From Bacteroidota bacterium (GTDB taxonomy: Bacteria > Bacteroidota > Bacteroidia > Chitinophagales > LD1), in NCBI GenBank assembly GCA_947479455.1, contig CANJZE010000027.1:1-43446 (forward strand): a stretch of DNA of 43,446 nt, given 5' to 3'. The first letter of the stretch is position 1, and the number at the start of each line of letters is the position of its first letter. A program made the translations under genes and the position numbers. Under the pieces are notes generated by a model. The model was not told the DNA's origin, ran no database searches, and saw nothing but the letters and a program-made list of their open reading frames with translations. Below, piece by piece: positions 17,002 to 25,095 of this stretch.

Positions 17002-17379
17002 GTGACTAAAGAAAGAGAAATCATTTTCCACGGGCAACATTTCAAAGATTTTTACTTAGCAGTTAATGACAGCGTGAAAGAAAAAATCGGTTACGTATTT
17101 CGTGTTATTAAAACAGTAGAAAAGGTTTCGGAAAAGTTTTTAAAACACATTGAAGGCACCGATGGTCTCTATGAAATTAGAGTTGAAGTGGGCAGTAACA
17201 TTTACAGAATTTTCTGTTGCTTCGACAAAGGGAATTTGGTGGTCTTGTTTAACGCATTCCAAAAGAAAACACAAAAAACACCCAAACAAGAAATTGAATT
17301 AGCCGAGAAACTTAAAAAAGAATATTTCACTTTAAAGCATAAACAAAATGAAAAAGAAAGAAGCAATAAGAAACGCTAA
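17002..17379 (+). CDS. higB: HigB/RelE-type toxin
   Basis: A 125-residue protein starting at GTG 17002. The core (KEKIGYVFRVIKTVEKVSEKFLKHIEGTDGLYEIRVEVGSNIYRIFCCF and then VLFNAFQKKTQKTPKQEIELAEKLKKEY) is the RelE/ParE-superfamily fold of phage-derived Gp49-like HigB toxins, which cleave mRNA in the ribosome. The conserved Arg in EIRVEVGSN-YRIF and the FxKKTxKTPxxEI motif are both present. The C-terminal basic tail (KHKQNEKERSNKKR) overlaps the start of the antitoxin gene by 32 bp. Toxin-first order is the HigBA hallmark. Confidence 0.88.
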   Translation: MTKEREIIFHGQHFKDFYLAVNDSVKEKIGYVFRVIKTVEKVSEKFLKHIEGTDGLYEIRVEVGSNIYRIFCCFDKGNLVVLFNAFQKKTQKTPKQEIELAEKLKKEYFTLKHKQNEKERSNKKR

Positions 17380-17656
17380 AAATTTTGACGAGCTTTTAGA
17401 TATCCAATATGGAAAGATTGGAGAAAGAAAGCGCGATGAGTTTGAAGAGAAGGCGCAATACTTTGTAATTAGCGAAACACTAAAAGACGCAAGGCGCCAT
17501 GCCAACCTCACACAAGAGCAACTGGCAGATAAAGTAGGGACAAAAAAAAGTTACATCTCCCGATTAGAGAACGGCAAATGCGATATTCAGCTTTCAACAC
17601 TCTACAGAATTTTTGAAGATGGACTTGGCAGAAGAATTAGTCTATTAATTGCATAA
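17348..17656 (+). CDS. higA: HigA-type XRE antitoxin
   Basis: A 102-residue protein. A charged N-terminal segment (residues 1-40) is followed by an XRE helix-turn-helix at about 45-95 (LKDARRHANLTQEQLADKVGTKKSYISRLENGKCDIQLSTLYRI). It should neutralise HigB and repress the pair. The start overlaps the toxin by 32 bp in another frame, so translation is coupled. Confidence 0.9.
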   Translation: MKKKEAIRNAKNFDELLDIQYGKIGERKRDEFEEKAQYFVISETLKDARRHANLTQEQLADKVGTKKSYISRLENGKCDIQLSTLYRIFEDGLGRRISLLIA

Positions 17657-17686
17657 CACTTCTTAAATACGGCAAAAAAAATTTCC

Positions 17687-18766
17687 ATGAACAAACTTCT
17701 CTCTCTTCTCTTTATTCTTTCTTCGATACTTCTTGAAGCTCAAGACACACCCAAAACACAAAACATAATTCTCGTAACTTTCGATGGCTACCGATGGCAA
17801 GAAGTTTTTAAAGGTGCCGAAAAAAAACTCATCAACAATAAAAAATTGGTGAAAGATATTCCTGCACTCAAAAAAACTTATTGGGCAGAAGATGGAGTAA
17901 CGCGTAGAGAAAAACTCACTCCTTTTCTTTGGAACACAATCGCCAAACAAGGCAGCATAATTGGCGAAAGAAAAAGAGCTAGCAAAATGAAAGTAACTAA
18001 CCGTTATCGTTTCTCTTACCCGGGTTATAACGAAATTTTCAGTGGTTATGGCGACCCTAAAGTAAACAGCAACGATTTTCCTGATAATCCCAACCTTACA
18101 ATTTTCGATTTGCTAAGCAGTGATGAGAAATTTAAAAACAAATTAGTTGCGGTAGCCACCTGGGATGCCTTTACCAAAATCATAAACACAAATAGAAATT
18201 CGGTTCCTGTTTATGTAAACATCAAAGACACAGCCGGCAAATGCACCAGTGGAAATTTGACCTTTGAAGGATGGAATGAAAAATGTCCTCCGTCAAACGG
18301 ATTTATTTTAACCGATTCGCTCACGTATCGTTTTGCCAAAGAGTATATCTCTAAAAACCATCCCCGCTTTGCCTTCATCGGCTTCGATGAAACGGACCAC
18401 TTCGGGCATGAAGGACAATACGATTCCTATCTACACTCCGCCAACCAGCTCGATGGCTATATGCAAGACCTCTGGAACTTTATTCAAAACGACTCCCAGT
18501 ACAAAGACAACACAACCCTCATTCTTACGTGCGATCACGGTCGCGGAAAAACCGGAACGCAAATGTGGCGGCATCATGGCGGTTTAGTATTACCTGCCGA
18601 TAAAATTTGGTTGGCAGCAATTGGCTCAGGAATAAAAACCGAAGGGTCTTTGAAACAAGGAAAATTCTATCAAAAACAAATTGCCGCAACTATTGCAAAA
18701 CTCTTTGGTAAGAAATTTTATGAAGGCGAAAAGTTGGGTAAACCGATAGATGAAATTCTGAAGTAA
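17687..18766 (+). CDS. Exported alkaline-phosphatase-superfamily hydrolase (sulfatase/phosphodiesterase type)
   Basis: A 359-residue protein with a signal peptide (1-19). The superfamily metal-site motifs are visible: Asp33 in ILVTFDGYRW, a probable Ser nucleophile at about 110 in FSYPGYNEIF, the DETDHFGHEG segment, TCDHGRG and a final HHGG. This pattern fits type I phosphodiesterase/nucleotide-pyrophosphatase relatives in Bacteroidota; the substrate cannot be read from sequence. No T9SS tail. Its stop at 18764-18766 touches the stop of the convergent gene at 18767, and no terminator separates the two. Confidence 0.8.
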   Translation: MNKLLSLLFILSSILLEAQDTPKTQNIILVTFDGYRWQEVFKGAEKKLINNKKLVKDIPALKKTYWAEDGVTRREKLTPFLWNTIAKQGSIIGERKRASKMKVTNRYRFSYPGYNEIFSGYGDPKVNSNDFPDNPNLTIFDLLSSDEKFKNKLVAVATWDAFTKIINTNRNSVPVYVNIKDTAGKCTSGNLTFEGWNEKCPPSNGFILTDSLTYRFAKEYISKNHPRFAFIGFDETDHFGHEGQYDSYLHSANQLDGYMQDLWNFIQNDSQYKDNTTLILTCDHGRGKTGTQMWRHHGGLVLPADKIWLAAIGSGIKTEGSLKQGKFYQKQIAATIAKLFGKKFYEGEKLGKPIDEILK

Positions 18767-19984
18767 TTATTCCACTACAATTTTTCGCGTAGTAGTTCCT
18801 GCTTTCAAAATGTAAACACCTTTGGCAAAATTTTCTGTATTGATAGAAATATTATCAGACGTTGGAATCACATTCAACACTTTCCTTCCATCTACCGAAA
18901 ACAATTCAATGGCTAATTGCTTTTCAACTGCAAACGGTAAACCATAAACTGTAAGCTGACCCGAACTCGGATTCGGATAGACAGAAATATTTTCACTCTG
19001 CGCAATCTCATTCACACCACTCGGATTCAACAACCACGATTTTCCATCTAAATTCCATTCAGGTTTTGTTTCCGGATTTATTCCTGATTCATAAATTAAA
19101 TGATGTAGTGCAGTCACAGCAATATCAGGATGTGTGGGCGAACTTTTAAGCAATGGAAGATTTACACAAGTAGAATCAAAAACATTATTCAAATGACAAT
19201 TGTAAGTGCCCGGGTCTGCCTCATTAATTTGCTGATGCGCCACCACACTTCCGTTTGCCATCCACCAGATGTGTCGCTCTTCATTCGAGTTACCTCCGTG
19301 ACCAAAATTTTTGCCGCCATGATCTGTTACTACTAATATCAACCAGTTCTCGCTACTGTAAGTTGGGCGTGCATGTAGCGCATTTAACACTCTACCCACC
19401 GCGCTGTCCACATCTTGAATAGCAGAAATGTAAAGCGGATTAGATGGCGAAAACGTAGTGGTGTGACCTGTCACGTCAACCTTATCGAAATACGCAAACA
19501 GCAAATCAATATCCGGGTTTTGTAATTCCGCCACAGCACTGTCTGCCGTTGGCCAGTTACCGGTATCGGGAACTTTCACTGCATGGTTCCAACCGGCATT
19601 CGTAATATTATCTACCAATGGGTCCCACTCCGCCACAATCGAACAATTCAAATTCGGATAAATCTGCTTGGCTAAAGTTGGGAAAGGCGGATAGTTTACA
19701 AAGTCATGATTGGTAAATGAATTACTCGTTACCAAATGTTTATTCCACTGCACTCCGGTAAGGATAGTCGTCCACGAAGGGCCGCTCCACGTAATACCGG
19801 TATGCCACGAATCGTAACTGTAAGTAGAGTTCGCCAGCAGCGCATCAATATGTGGCGTGTTCGCCTGCTGAAACGCATCGCTACGTGTGCCGTCAATGCC
19901 TATAATTAAAACCTTGCGGTTTTGTAACGAAAAAGAAAAAAGAAAATTGAGTGTGAGAAAAAGAGTGGCGTAAAATATTTTCAT
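18767..19984 (-). CDS. T9SS-exported alkaline-phosphatase-superfamily enzyme
   Basis: A 405-residue protein. I choose the ATG at 19984 because it opens a clean signal peptide (MKIFYATLFLTLNFLFSFSLQ); a longer start would precede it with basic residues. Metal-site motifs: VLIIGIDGTRSDAFQQAN, the nucleophile region TWSGPSWTTILTG, YFDKVDVTGHTTTF, and VTDHGGKNFGHGG. The last ~75 residues form a type A T9SS sorting domain (ISVYPNPSSGQLTVYG ... ENFAKGVYILKAGTTTRKIVVE). It is likely a secreted or cell-surface phosphodiesterase or phosphatase. It converges tail to tail on another member of the same superfamily. Confidence 0.88.
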   Translation of the reverse strand: MKIFYATLFLTLNFLFSFSLQNRKVLIIGIDGTRSDAFQQANTPHIDALLANSTYSYDSWHTGITWSGPSWTTILTGVQWNKHLVTSNSFTNHDFVNYPPFPTLAKQIYPNLNCSIVAEWDPLVDNITNAGWNHAVKVPDTGNWPTADSAVAELQNPDIDLLFAYFDKVDVTGHTTTFSPSNPLYISAIQDVDSAVGRVLNALHARPTYSSENWLILVVTDHGGKNFGHGGNSNEERHIWWMANGSVVAHQQINEADPGTYNCHLNNVFDSTCVNLPLLKSSPTHPDIAVTALHHLIYESGINPETKPEWNLDGKSWLLNPSGVNEIAQSENISVYPNPSSGQLTVYGLPFAVEKQLAIELFSVDGRKVLNVIPTSDNISINTENFAKGVYILKAGTTTRKIVVE

Positions 19985-20038
19985 GTGGTTGATTTTTGGC
20001 TTGAATCTATACTGTTTCACAATCTGCAAAAGCAAACT

Positions 20039-20266
20039 TCATTTCTTATCCGCATTCAAATAAAAACTGAGCGCACCACTAGGGCATTTTTTAATTTGCT
20101 CCACCAATTTTTCTGTAGAAGAATTTTCAGGTGTAATCCAAGGGTTTTCGCGAGGTTTAAAAACTTCGGGCAGGCCTTTTACACAATTCGCAGAATGAAT
20201 GCAGAGCGAGTTTTTCCAAACAATGGTTACTTCTCCGTTGGTGTATTCTTTGGTAACTTCTTTCAT
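20039..20266 (-). CDS. Divergent 4Fe-4S mini-ferredoxin (Fer4_19 type)
   Basis: A 75-residue protein with Cys22, Cys28 and Cys61 in the pattern LCIHSANCVKGLPEVF and KKCPSGALSF, typical of the divergent mono-cluster (Fer4_19) family that uses three cysteines plus possibly a fourth ligand. It probably serves as a small electron carrier, but its partner is unknown. It begins 3 bp after the Fic stop on the same strand, so the two are co-transcribed. Confidence 0.85.
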   Translation of the reverse strand: MKEVTKEYTNGEVTIVWKNSLCIHSANCVKGLPEVFKPRENPWITPENSSTEKLVEQIKKCPSGALSFYLNADKK

Positions 20267-20269
20267 ACT

Positions 20270-21052
20270 TTAAGTTTGTTGTGTGATTGATTGCGGAAGC
20301 ATCAATAAAAACGGAATGGCTTTGGAATAATTCAATTCGTTATACTCTAAACCTAAGTGCCGAATATTAGTGTAGTAAGTTTGATGCTGACTGTAATAAC
20401 TTTTTTCCGACTGAATAAACCATGCCTTTGCTCCCAGCTTTTGTGCAACGAACCATTTCTCTAATAACCGTGCGGTTCTTCCGTTGCCATCTTCAAATGG
20501 ATGAATTTTCACAAACACCAAATGAATCATGGCAGCGAAAAACAAAACTTCTTTAAAATTTAATTCAGCAGCAAGCAGCAATTCTATATCGGCATAAAAC
20601 TTTTTCATTTCTGTTTGCACCAAATCGGGCGTGGCGGCTACGTATTCCATTTTGCCATCGTTGGTTACTACAAACATATTACCTGTTCGCATTTTGCCTT
20701 GTTGCTCTTTTTGTAAAATATGTTTGGTAAGTAAAGCATGCGCCTGTTCTAAACTTACCGAAGACAATTTTGTTTTTTGCGCAAACAAATAGGCATCATA
20801 CAAATCATCAATCTTACGGGTGTAGTCTGGCAGAAAATGTGCACCAAGTCGTTTGTGCTTAATGTAAGAATCGAGTTCAATATTTTCTCCTTCAATTTTA
20901 GAAGAGAACACTGCTGAAACAGAAGTATAAAAATTAAAAGTGTCAATACTCAACTCACTGTCGTGCAACGATTCAAAATTTTTTTGAACGGTATCTTCTA
21001 ACTTCAAATTGTGTTGCTGTATTAGTTCGGCCGAAATAATTTGTAGTTCCAT
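20270..21052 (-). CDS. Fic-domain AMP-transferase with autoinhibitory motif
   Basis: A 260-residue protein from the ATG at 21052 (MELQIISAELIQ). An in-frame TTG upstream at 21076 would lie inside a -7-like box, so it is not used. The Fic motif HPFEDGNGRTAR sits at about residues 184-195. An inhibitory helix motif (S/T)xxxE(G/N), here SSKIEG at about 50-55, lies upstream as in class II Fic proteins, implying self-inhibition of AMP transfer from ATP until relieved. The target is unknown; chromosomal Fic enzymes of this type often modify GyrB/ParE or unknown proteins. No separate antitoxin gene is adjacent, fitting the built-in inhibitor. It is followed by a mini-ferredoxin. Confidence 0.92.
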   Translation of the reverse strand: MELQIISAELIQQHNLKLEDTVQKNFESLHDSELSIDTFNFYTSVSAVFSSKIEGENIELDSYIKHKRLGAHFLPDYTRKIDDLYDAYLFAQKTKLSSVSLEQAHALLTKHILQKEQQGKMRTGNMFVVTNDGKMEYVAATPDLVQTEMKKFYADIELLLAAELNFKEVLFFAAMIHLVFVKIHPFEDGNGRTARLLEKWFVAQKLGAKAWFIQSEKSYYSQHQTYYTNIRHLGLEYNELNYSKAIPFLLMLPQSITQQT

Positions 21053-21207
21053 TTTTGTATTGATACTGTCTGCCAAAGGAAAATATTTTTATTAGAGCGG
21101 GGGAATTTATTGCGGAATTGCAGAAATGTATTTGCAGTTAAATGCCTGGCGCTTCTTCCCATAGGAAGTTAGTAGGTTGCGTAGCACGTATTTTCCTCGT
21201 CTCCCCT

Positions 21208-21222
21208 CCCTCGCTCTTGTCC
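21208..21222 (-). repeat. 15-bp intergenic repeat, copy 2
   Basis: GGACAAGAGCGAGGG on the minus strand, identical to 23777-23791, directly before the dioxygenase stop codon region. Its left context (GGGAGACGAGG) is again G/A-rich on that strand. Confidence 0.4.
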
Positions 21223-21223
21223 C

Positions 21224-22096
21224 TTATTCCGCCTTAAACGAAGTCATCGTCAGCGAACCAGCAACTGCCTTATCATTAAAGAAAGAAACATCATCTTCCT
21301 TCTCAATCAAACCGAGCGAATAAATCATCGGGTAATAATGGTCGGGAGTAGGTATAGCGAGTTTAGCAGCCGCACCGAGTGATTCGTAATTTATAAGAGC
21401 AGAAAAATTTCTTTCCGAAATATTTTTCTTAAACACGGCATTCATTTCATGCGCCCAATCGAAACCGTAATCAGGCTCATTGAATTTATCGAAAGCAATC
21501 ATACCAAGATTGTGTACCATGTTTCCGCTGCCAATAATGAGCACACCTTTTTTGCGCAGTGCAGCAAGCTCCTTCGCCAAATCGAAATGATATTGCGCGG
21601 GCTTTGCATAATCCATACTCATTTGTAAAACAGGAATTTTTGCATCAGGATACATTTGTTTCACCACACTCCAAGTGCCGTGGTCTAAACCCCAATCGTG
21701 ATTCAAACCCACATCGGTGCTTTTGATTAACTCTTTCAATTCACCGGCAAGCCTGGGATTACCAGGCGCGGGATACTGCACATCAAACAAAGCTTTCGGA
21801 AAACCGCCAAAGTCGTGAATCGTTGCAGGATGCTGCATGGCCGTTATATGCGTGCCTCGTGTAAGCCAGTGCGCGCTGATGCATAACACCGCTTTTGGTT
21901 GAGAAATTTCTTTTCCCAGAGCCAACCATCGCTGCGAAAACTCATTGTCTTCAATGGCATTCATCGGTGAACCATGCCCAACAAAAAGCAACGGCATTTT
22001 CATTTCTTCAGAAGGAAGGGCTTCCGAAAATTTATGGAGTTCTTTTAATGATGACATACCTAATAACGAAGTTTGAAGAAACTCTAAGCGATTCAT
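21224..22096 (-). CDS. Extradiol-type dioxygenase, LigB/DODA family (YgiD-like)
   Basis: A 290-residue protein from the ATG at 22096 (MNRLEFLQTSLLGMSSL). Family motifs: LLFVGHGSPMNAIEDNEFSQRW, VLCISAHWLTRGTHITAM, DWGLDHGTWSVVKQMYPDAKIPVLQMSMD, GSGNMVHNL and ETPDHYYP-like IPTPDHYYPMIYSLG near the end. The His in GHGSP, SAHW and DHGT are the expected metal ligands. Family members are zinc/iron enzymes that open catechol rings, such as 4,5-DOPA dioxygenase. It is the last gene of the MarR-led group, separated from the DoxX gene by a 123-bp gap filled by an inverted repeat, so it may have its own transcript. Confidence 0.9.
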   Translation of the reverse strand: MNRLEFLQTSLLGMSSLKELHKFSEALPSEEMKMPLLFVGHGSPMNAIEDNEFSQRWLALGKEISQPKAVLCISAHWLTRGTHITAMQHPATIHDFGGFPKALFDVQYPAPGNPRLAGELKELIKSTDVGLNHDWGLDHGTWSVVKQMYPDAKIPVLQMSMDYAKPAQYHFDLAKELAALRKKGVLIIGSGNMVHNLGMIAFDKFNEPDYGFDWAHEMNAVFKKNISERNFSALINYESLGAAAKLAIPTPDHYYPMIYSLGLIEKEDDVSFFNDKAVAGSLTMTSFKAE

Positions 22097-22103
22097 GTTA
22101 TAC

Positions 22104-22220
22104 TGACAAATGTCAAAATCCAATTATCAAACAATCACCAAATGCTGAATGACCAAACCGATTTTTGTCATTCGGATTTTATTCATTGTTTGAAAATTGA
22201 TTATTGGTCATTGACAATTT
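22104..22220. repeat. Imperfect long inverted repeat between doxX and the dioxygenase gene
   Basis: The left arm begins TGACAAATGTCA (22104-22115, itself a dyad) and continues AATCCAATTATCAAACAAT. The right arm at 22184-22219 reads, on the other strand, AATTGTCAATGACCAATAAT then CAATTTTCAAACAAT. The middle also folds (GAATGACC / GTCATTC). It fills the whole gap and ends at the doxX stop. The TCAATTATCAAAC/TGACCAAT phrasing resembles dispersed intergenic elements in Bacteroidota. Confidence 0.5.
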
Positions 22221-22633
22221 TAGCCTTTGAAAAAAACCGCATCGGCACTGTATTTACCCGCACCCTTCAACAACAGCGTTACGTAAATGGCGAGATATAA
22301 AAACGCAGTTTGTCCATCTCCAAAAATTTCACCACTGTGTGCTTTGAATACAGCAACCAGCATGGTTATAATGAGTGGAATTAATGCGAAGCGTGTTCCA
22401 AGGCCTATAATTAAAAGTAGTGAGCAGAAAAATTCTGCAAACACAGTTAAGGCTAAAGACGCGCTCATGCCCAAGCCCATAAAATCCATGAACTTTGTTT
22501 GCATTTCAGAAAAGTGCGTCAGTTTTCCATACCCGTGATGCGCCATTAAAACACCGGCAGTTACACGAAGAATGAGTAAAGCAATGTTCACTTGTGAATC
22601 ATTAATTTTTGAGGAAAGGATTTTTTTTATCAT
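22220..22633 (-). CDS. DoxX family membrane protein
   Basis: A 137-residue protein with four membrane helices. Start at ATG 22633 (MIKKILSS). The family signature IALLILRVTAGVLMAHHGYGKLTHF opens the first helix, followed by MSASLALTVFAEFFCSLLLIIGLGTRFALIPLIITM and FLYLAIYVTLLLKGAGKYSADAVF. DoxX proteins are quinone-interacting subunits or redox-stress membrane proteins; some act with MarR-controlled quinone and thiol stress operons. It follows the haem-binding gene by 51 bp in the MarR-led run. Confidence 0.85.
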   Translation of the reverse strand: MIKKILSSKINDSQVNIALLILRVTAGVLMAHHGYGKLTHFSEMQTKFMDFMGLGMSASLALTVFAEFFCSLLLIIGLGTRFALIPLIITMLVAVFKAHSGEIFGDGQTAFLYLAIYVTLLLKGAGKYSADAVFFKG

Positions 22634-22684
22634 GGTTTTTGGTTTTATGAGTCTGCACCGAAGGTCAGACAATTGTTATAAAAT

Positions 22685-23179
22685 TTATTTTTTCTGTCTA
22701 ACTAAACTATCCATCGAATACGTTGCCTCCATTTGTCTACGAATATTTTTTGTCCAGTTAATCAATGTTTCTTTTTGCTCTGTCGAAAGTATCGCATCGC
22801 GATGAATGAAAGTATAAGAAGATAAAGGCATTTCGTTTTCATTCAACATCTCTTCGGTTTCTTCTAACTTATGATACTGCCTACGCGGACTGTAACTTGC
22901 AAACTCATCAAAGTTCAATCCGTGTTTAGCTTCATCAATATGATGATCCAACCACCACGCCACCGGTTGAATATTATTATACCACGGATAAATGGTGTTG
23001 TTGCTGTGGCAGTCGTTACAACTTGTTTTCAAGATAGCTTTCACATCTTCTGGTGTTGCAAAAATCGCGGCAACATTATTTGTCTGAATTCCTTCAGCAA
23101 TATTTTTTGCTGGATGAATAAATTGTGTTGCAACTAAGACGACAAAAACTCCCAATAAAATTTTCTTCACCTTACTCAT
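22685..23179 (-). CDS. Haem-binding domain protein (Haem_bd, cytochrome-like)
   Basis: A 164-residue protein. An N-terminal hydrophobic anchor or signal (KKILLGVFVVLVATQFIH) is followed by a c-type haem motif CNDCHSN at about residue 54-60 and the Haem_bd pattern NNTIYPWYNNIQPVAWWLDHHIDEAK, FDEFASYS, and EMPLSSYTFIHRDA. It likely carries one covalent haem in the periplasm and acts in electron transfer. Its start overlaps the upstream reductase gene by 4 bp (ATGA), so the two are coupled. Confidence 0.88.
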   Translation of the reverse strand: MSKVKKILLGVFVVLVATQFIHPAKNIAEGIQTNNVAAIFATPEDVKAILKTSCNDCHSNNTIYPWYNNIQPVAWWLDHHIDEAKHGLNFDEFASYSPRRQYHKLEETEEMLNENEMPLSSYTFIHRDAILSTEQKETLINWTKNIRRQMEATYSMDSLVRQKK

Positions 23180-23736
23180 GCACCATGTTTTTTAGTTGCT
23201 ACTGCTTCCGCAAGCCAAAGAAATTCGTTTGTAAAATTCATAATGTTGTTGATGAATTTTTCTTCCAAAAGATTTCCGTCCTCATCAAAACGCTTATCCA
23301 TCATTCCCACCACCAACATATTAGGACAAGGAATACCGAACCAAGCGCAGATTTGATTTTGCATTCCAACGGCTGCGCGAATTCCTCCCATTGCCCCTTC
23401 GCTTGCTGTTACAATTCCAAAAACCTTTTTTGTTTGCTTCGGAAAATGATCGAATAGATTTCTTAAAGCACTTGACATGCTTCCGTTATACTCGGGCGTA
23501 ACCAAAATAAATGCATCAGCCGAATAAATTTTTTCCGATACACTTTTAAACTCCTCCGGCACATCATTTATCGTGCTCCACACTTTTTGAACGAAAGGAA
23601 TTTCATGTTCGCGTAAATCCAAAAACTGAAATTGATGAGCAGTATATTTTTCCGAAAAATATTTCAGTAAATAATTAGCAACACGAACAGTGATACTTGC
23701 CTTTCTCGGGCTTCCTGATACAATGGTAATTTTCAT
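23176..23736 (-). CDS. NADPH-dependent FMN reductase (flavodoxin-fold quinone/chromate reductase type)
   Basis: A 186-residue protein with the flavodoxin-like fold: phosphate loop SGSPRKASITVRVANYLL, isoalloxazine-binding TPEYNGSMSSALRNLFDHF, and GIVTASEGAMGGIRAA. Such enzymes reduce FMN, quinones, azo dyes or metals with NAD(P)H and often answer electrophile stress. The stop codon TGA overlaps the haem-protein ATG. It follows pirin by 63 bp. Confidence 0.88.
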   Translation of the reverse strand: MKITIVSGSPRKASITVRVANYLLKYFSEKYTAHQFQFLDLREHEIPFVQKVWSTINDVPEEFKSVSEKIYSADAFILVTPEYNGSMSSALRNLFDHFPKQTKKVFGIVTASEGAMGGIRAAVGMQNQICAWFGIPCPNMLVVGMMDKRFDEDGNLLEEKFINNIMNFTNEFLWLAEAVATKKHGA

Positions 23737-23776
23737 AAACGCTAATATAGTTTTTAGGATTTCACTCGTCCTTTGT

Positions 23777-23791
23777 CCCTCGCTCTTGTCC
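23777..23791 (-). repeat. 15-bp intergenic repeat, copy 1
   Basis: GGACAAGAGCGAGGG on the minus strand between pirin and the reductase. An identical copy lies at 21208-21222, just before the dioxygenase stop. It also abuts related words (GGACAAAGG, GGACGAG), suggesting a small dispersed motif. Confidence 0.4.
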
Positions 23792-23799
23792 TTTGTTAT

Positions 23800-24672
23800 T
23801 TAATCTTCCAGCACACCAAACTTACCACTATTCACATCATCATACGCCTGAATAATTTCAGCTTTCGTGTTCATCAAAAATGGACCGTAAGCCACAATCG
23901 GTTCGTTAATCGGCTCACCACTTAACACCAAAACTTTTACATCGCTCAATGCTTCCACTGTAATTTCTGTTCCTGAATTTTTGAAAAGCAAAAAATGGTC
24001 AAGCGGAACATTCTTCTCATCATTCACTTTTATTTCTCCTTCTGCCACGAGTAAACCGGTGTTGAAATTCTCAGGCAATTCGAAAGAAAGCTGCGCGCCT
24101 TTGTTCAAATACAAATTGTAAACGTGCATTGGCGTAAACGTAGAAGCCGCACCTTTCACACCTTTAAGTTCACCGGCAATAACATCGACATGCCCACCGT
24201 TATCAGGCAAATTGTATTTACCCATTTGGTCAACAGAAATTCCCTGATACTTCGGCTTGCTCATTTTATCTTTTGCCGGAAGGTTCACCCACAACTGCAC
24301 CATTTGAAACGCTCCGCCTTTGCGCGCAAATTCTTTCTCGTGATATTCTTTATGCAAAATTCCTGACGCAGCAGTCATCCATTGCACTTCGCTTTCGCCA
24401 ATTATACCGCTGTTACCCGCACTGTCGTGATGCGCTACTTTTCCTGCATACGCAATCGTAACCGTTTCAAATCCGCGATGTGGATGCACGCCTACACCGC
24501 GCTGATGTTCGGAAGCAGGGAACTCAATCTTCGCGCCATAGTCCATCATAAAGAATGGGCTCATACGCGTCATTTCACCATCAGGGCCGGGAAAGAAATT
24601 ATGCACCCGAAAACCATCGCCTACCATATGCGGTGCTGGCGGAGTAAGAATTTTTTCGATTTGCATTTTCAT
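23800..24672 (-). CDS. Pirin family protein
   Basis: A 290-residue protein of normal pirin length. The N-terminal cupin has the metal-site motif VGVHPHRGFETVTIAYAGKV and HHDSAGNSG, then EVQWMTAASGILHKEYH, giving the conserved His and Glu ligands. The C-terminal domain ends EPIVAYGPFLMNTKAEIIQAY. Pirins bind iron and some are quercetin dioxygenases or redox sensors; several respond to electrophile stress. It starts 19 bp after the DoxX-like stop, so it is in the MarR-led operon. Confidence 0.92.
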   Translation of the reverse strand: MKMQIEKILTPPAPHMVGDGFRVHNFFPGPDGEMTRMSPFFMMDYGAKIEFPASEHQRGVGVHPHRGFETVTIAYAGKVAHHDSAGNSGIIGESEVQWMTAASGILHKEYHEKEFARKGGAFQMVQLWVNLPAKDKMSKPKYQGISVDQMGKYNLPDNGGHVDVIAGELKGVKGAASTFTPMHVYNLYLNKGAQLSFELPENFNTGLLVAEGEIKVNDEKNVPLDHFLLFKNSGTEITVEALSDVKVLVLSGEPINEPIVAYGPFLMNTKAEIIQAYDDVNSGKFGVLED

Positions 24673-24691
24673 AGTTATCCTTTTTAAAAAA

Positions 24692-25057
24692 TTATTTTTT
24701 TTCAGTGCTTCGCGAAAGTAAAAGAATACCTGTTGCTAATACCGCAAAAAACAACGGAGCAACAAGCATGGCTGTTTGCGGAGGCGTTGCCTGTAAGTGC
24801 GTATAAGCAGCTACTACAAACCAAGGATAAACTGTATACGCTCCCCATTTGCGCAATTGCGGAATGAGCATCATCAATCCTATAAATACATCGACAACTC
24901 CGATAGGGAATAGATAACAAACCGGGTAGCCCCAGCTTTGAATATTTTGAACCTGCATTTCTAACCCGAGGATTTTAGTGATTCCTGATACAACTAAAAG
25001 TCCACCTGCTATTCCGGCTACAATCCATGAAAGGATATTTTTTGTTTTTGGTGTCAT
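24692..25057 (-). CDS. DoxX-like membrane protein
   Basis: A 121-residue protein from the ATG at 25057 (MTPKTKNILSW). Four hydrophobic helices with the DoxX-like pattern IVAGIAGGLLVVSGITKILG, PVCYLFPIGVVDVFIGLMMLIPQL, KWGAYTVYPWFVVAAYTHLQ and APLFFAVLATGILLL. It is the first gene after marR, with its own promoter and a dyad overlapping the -33 box. This is the usual first member of MarR-regulated redox operons. Confidence 0.8.
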   Translation of the reverse strand: MTPKTKNILSWIVAGIAGGLLVVSGITKILGLEMQVQNIQSWGYPVCYLFPIGVVDVFIGLMMLIPQLRKWGAYTVYPWFVVAAYTHLQATPPQTAMLVAPLFFAVLATGILLLSRSTEKK

Positions 25058-25095
25058 GTTCTTTGTTTTTGTTTTAATCAATTTGATTTTGACAA

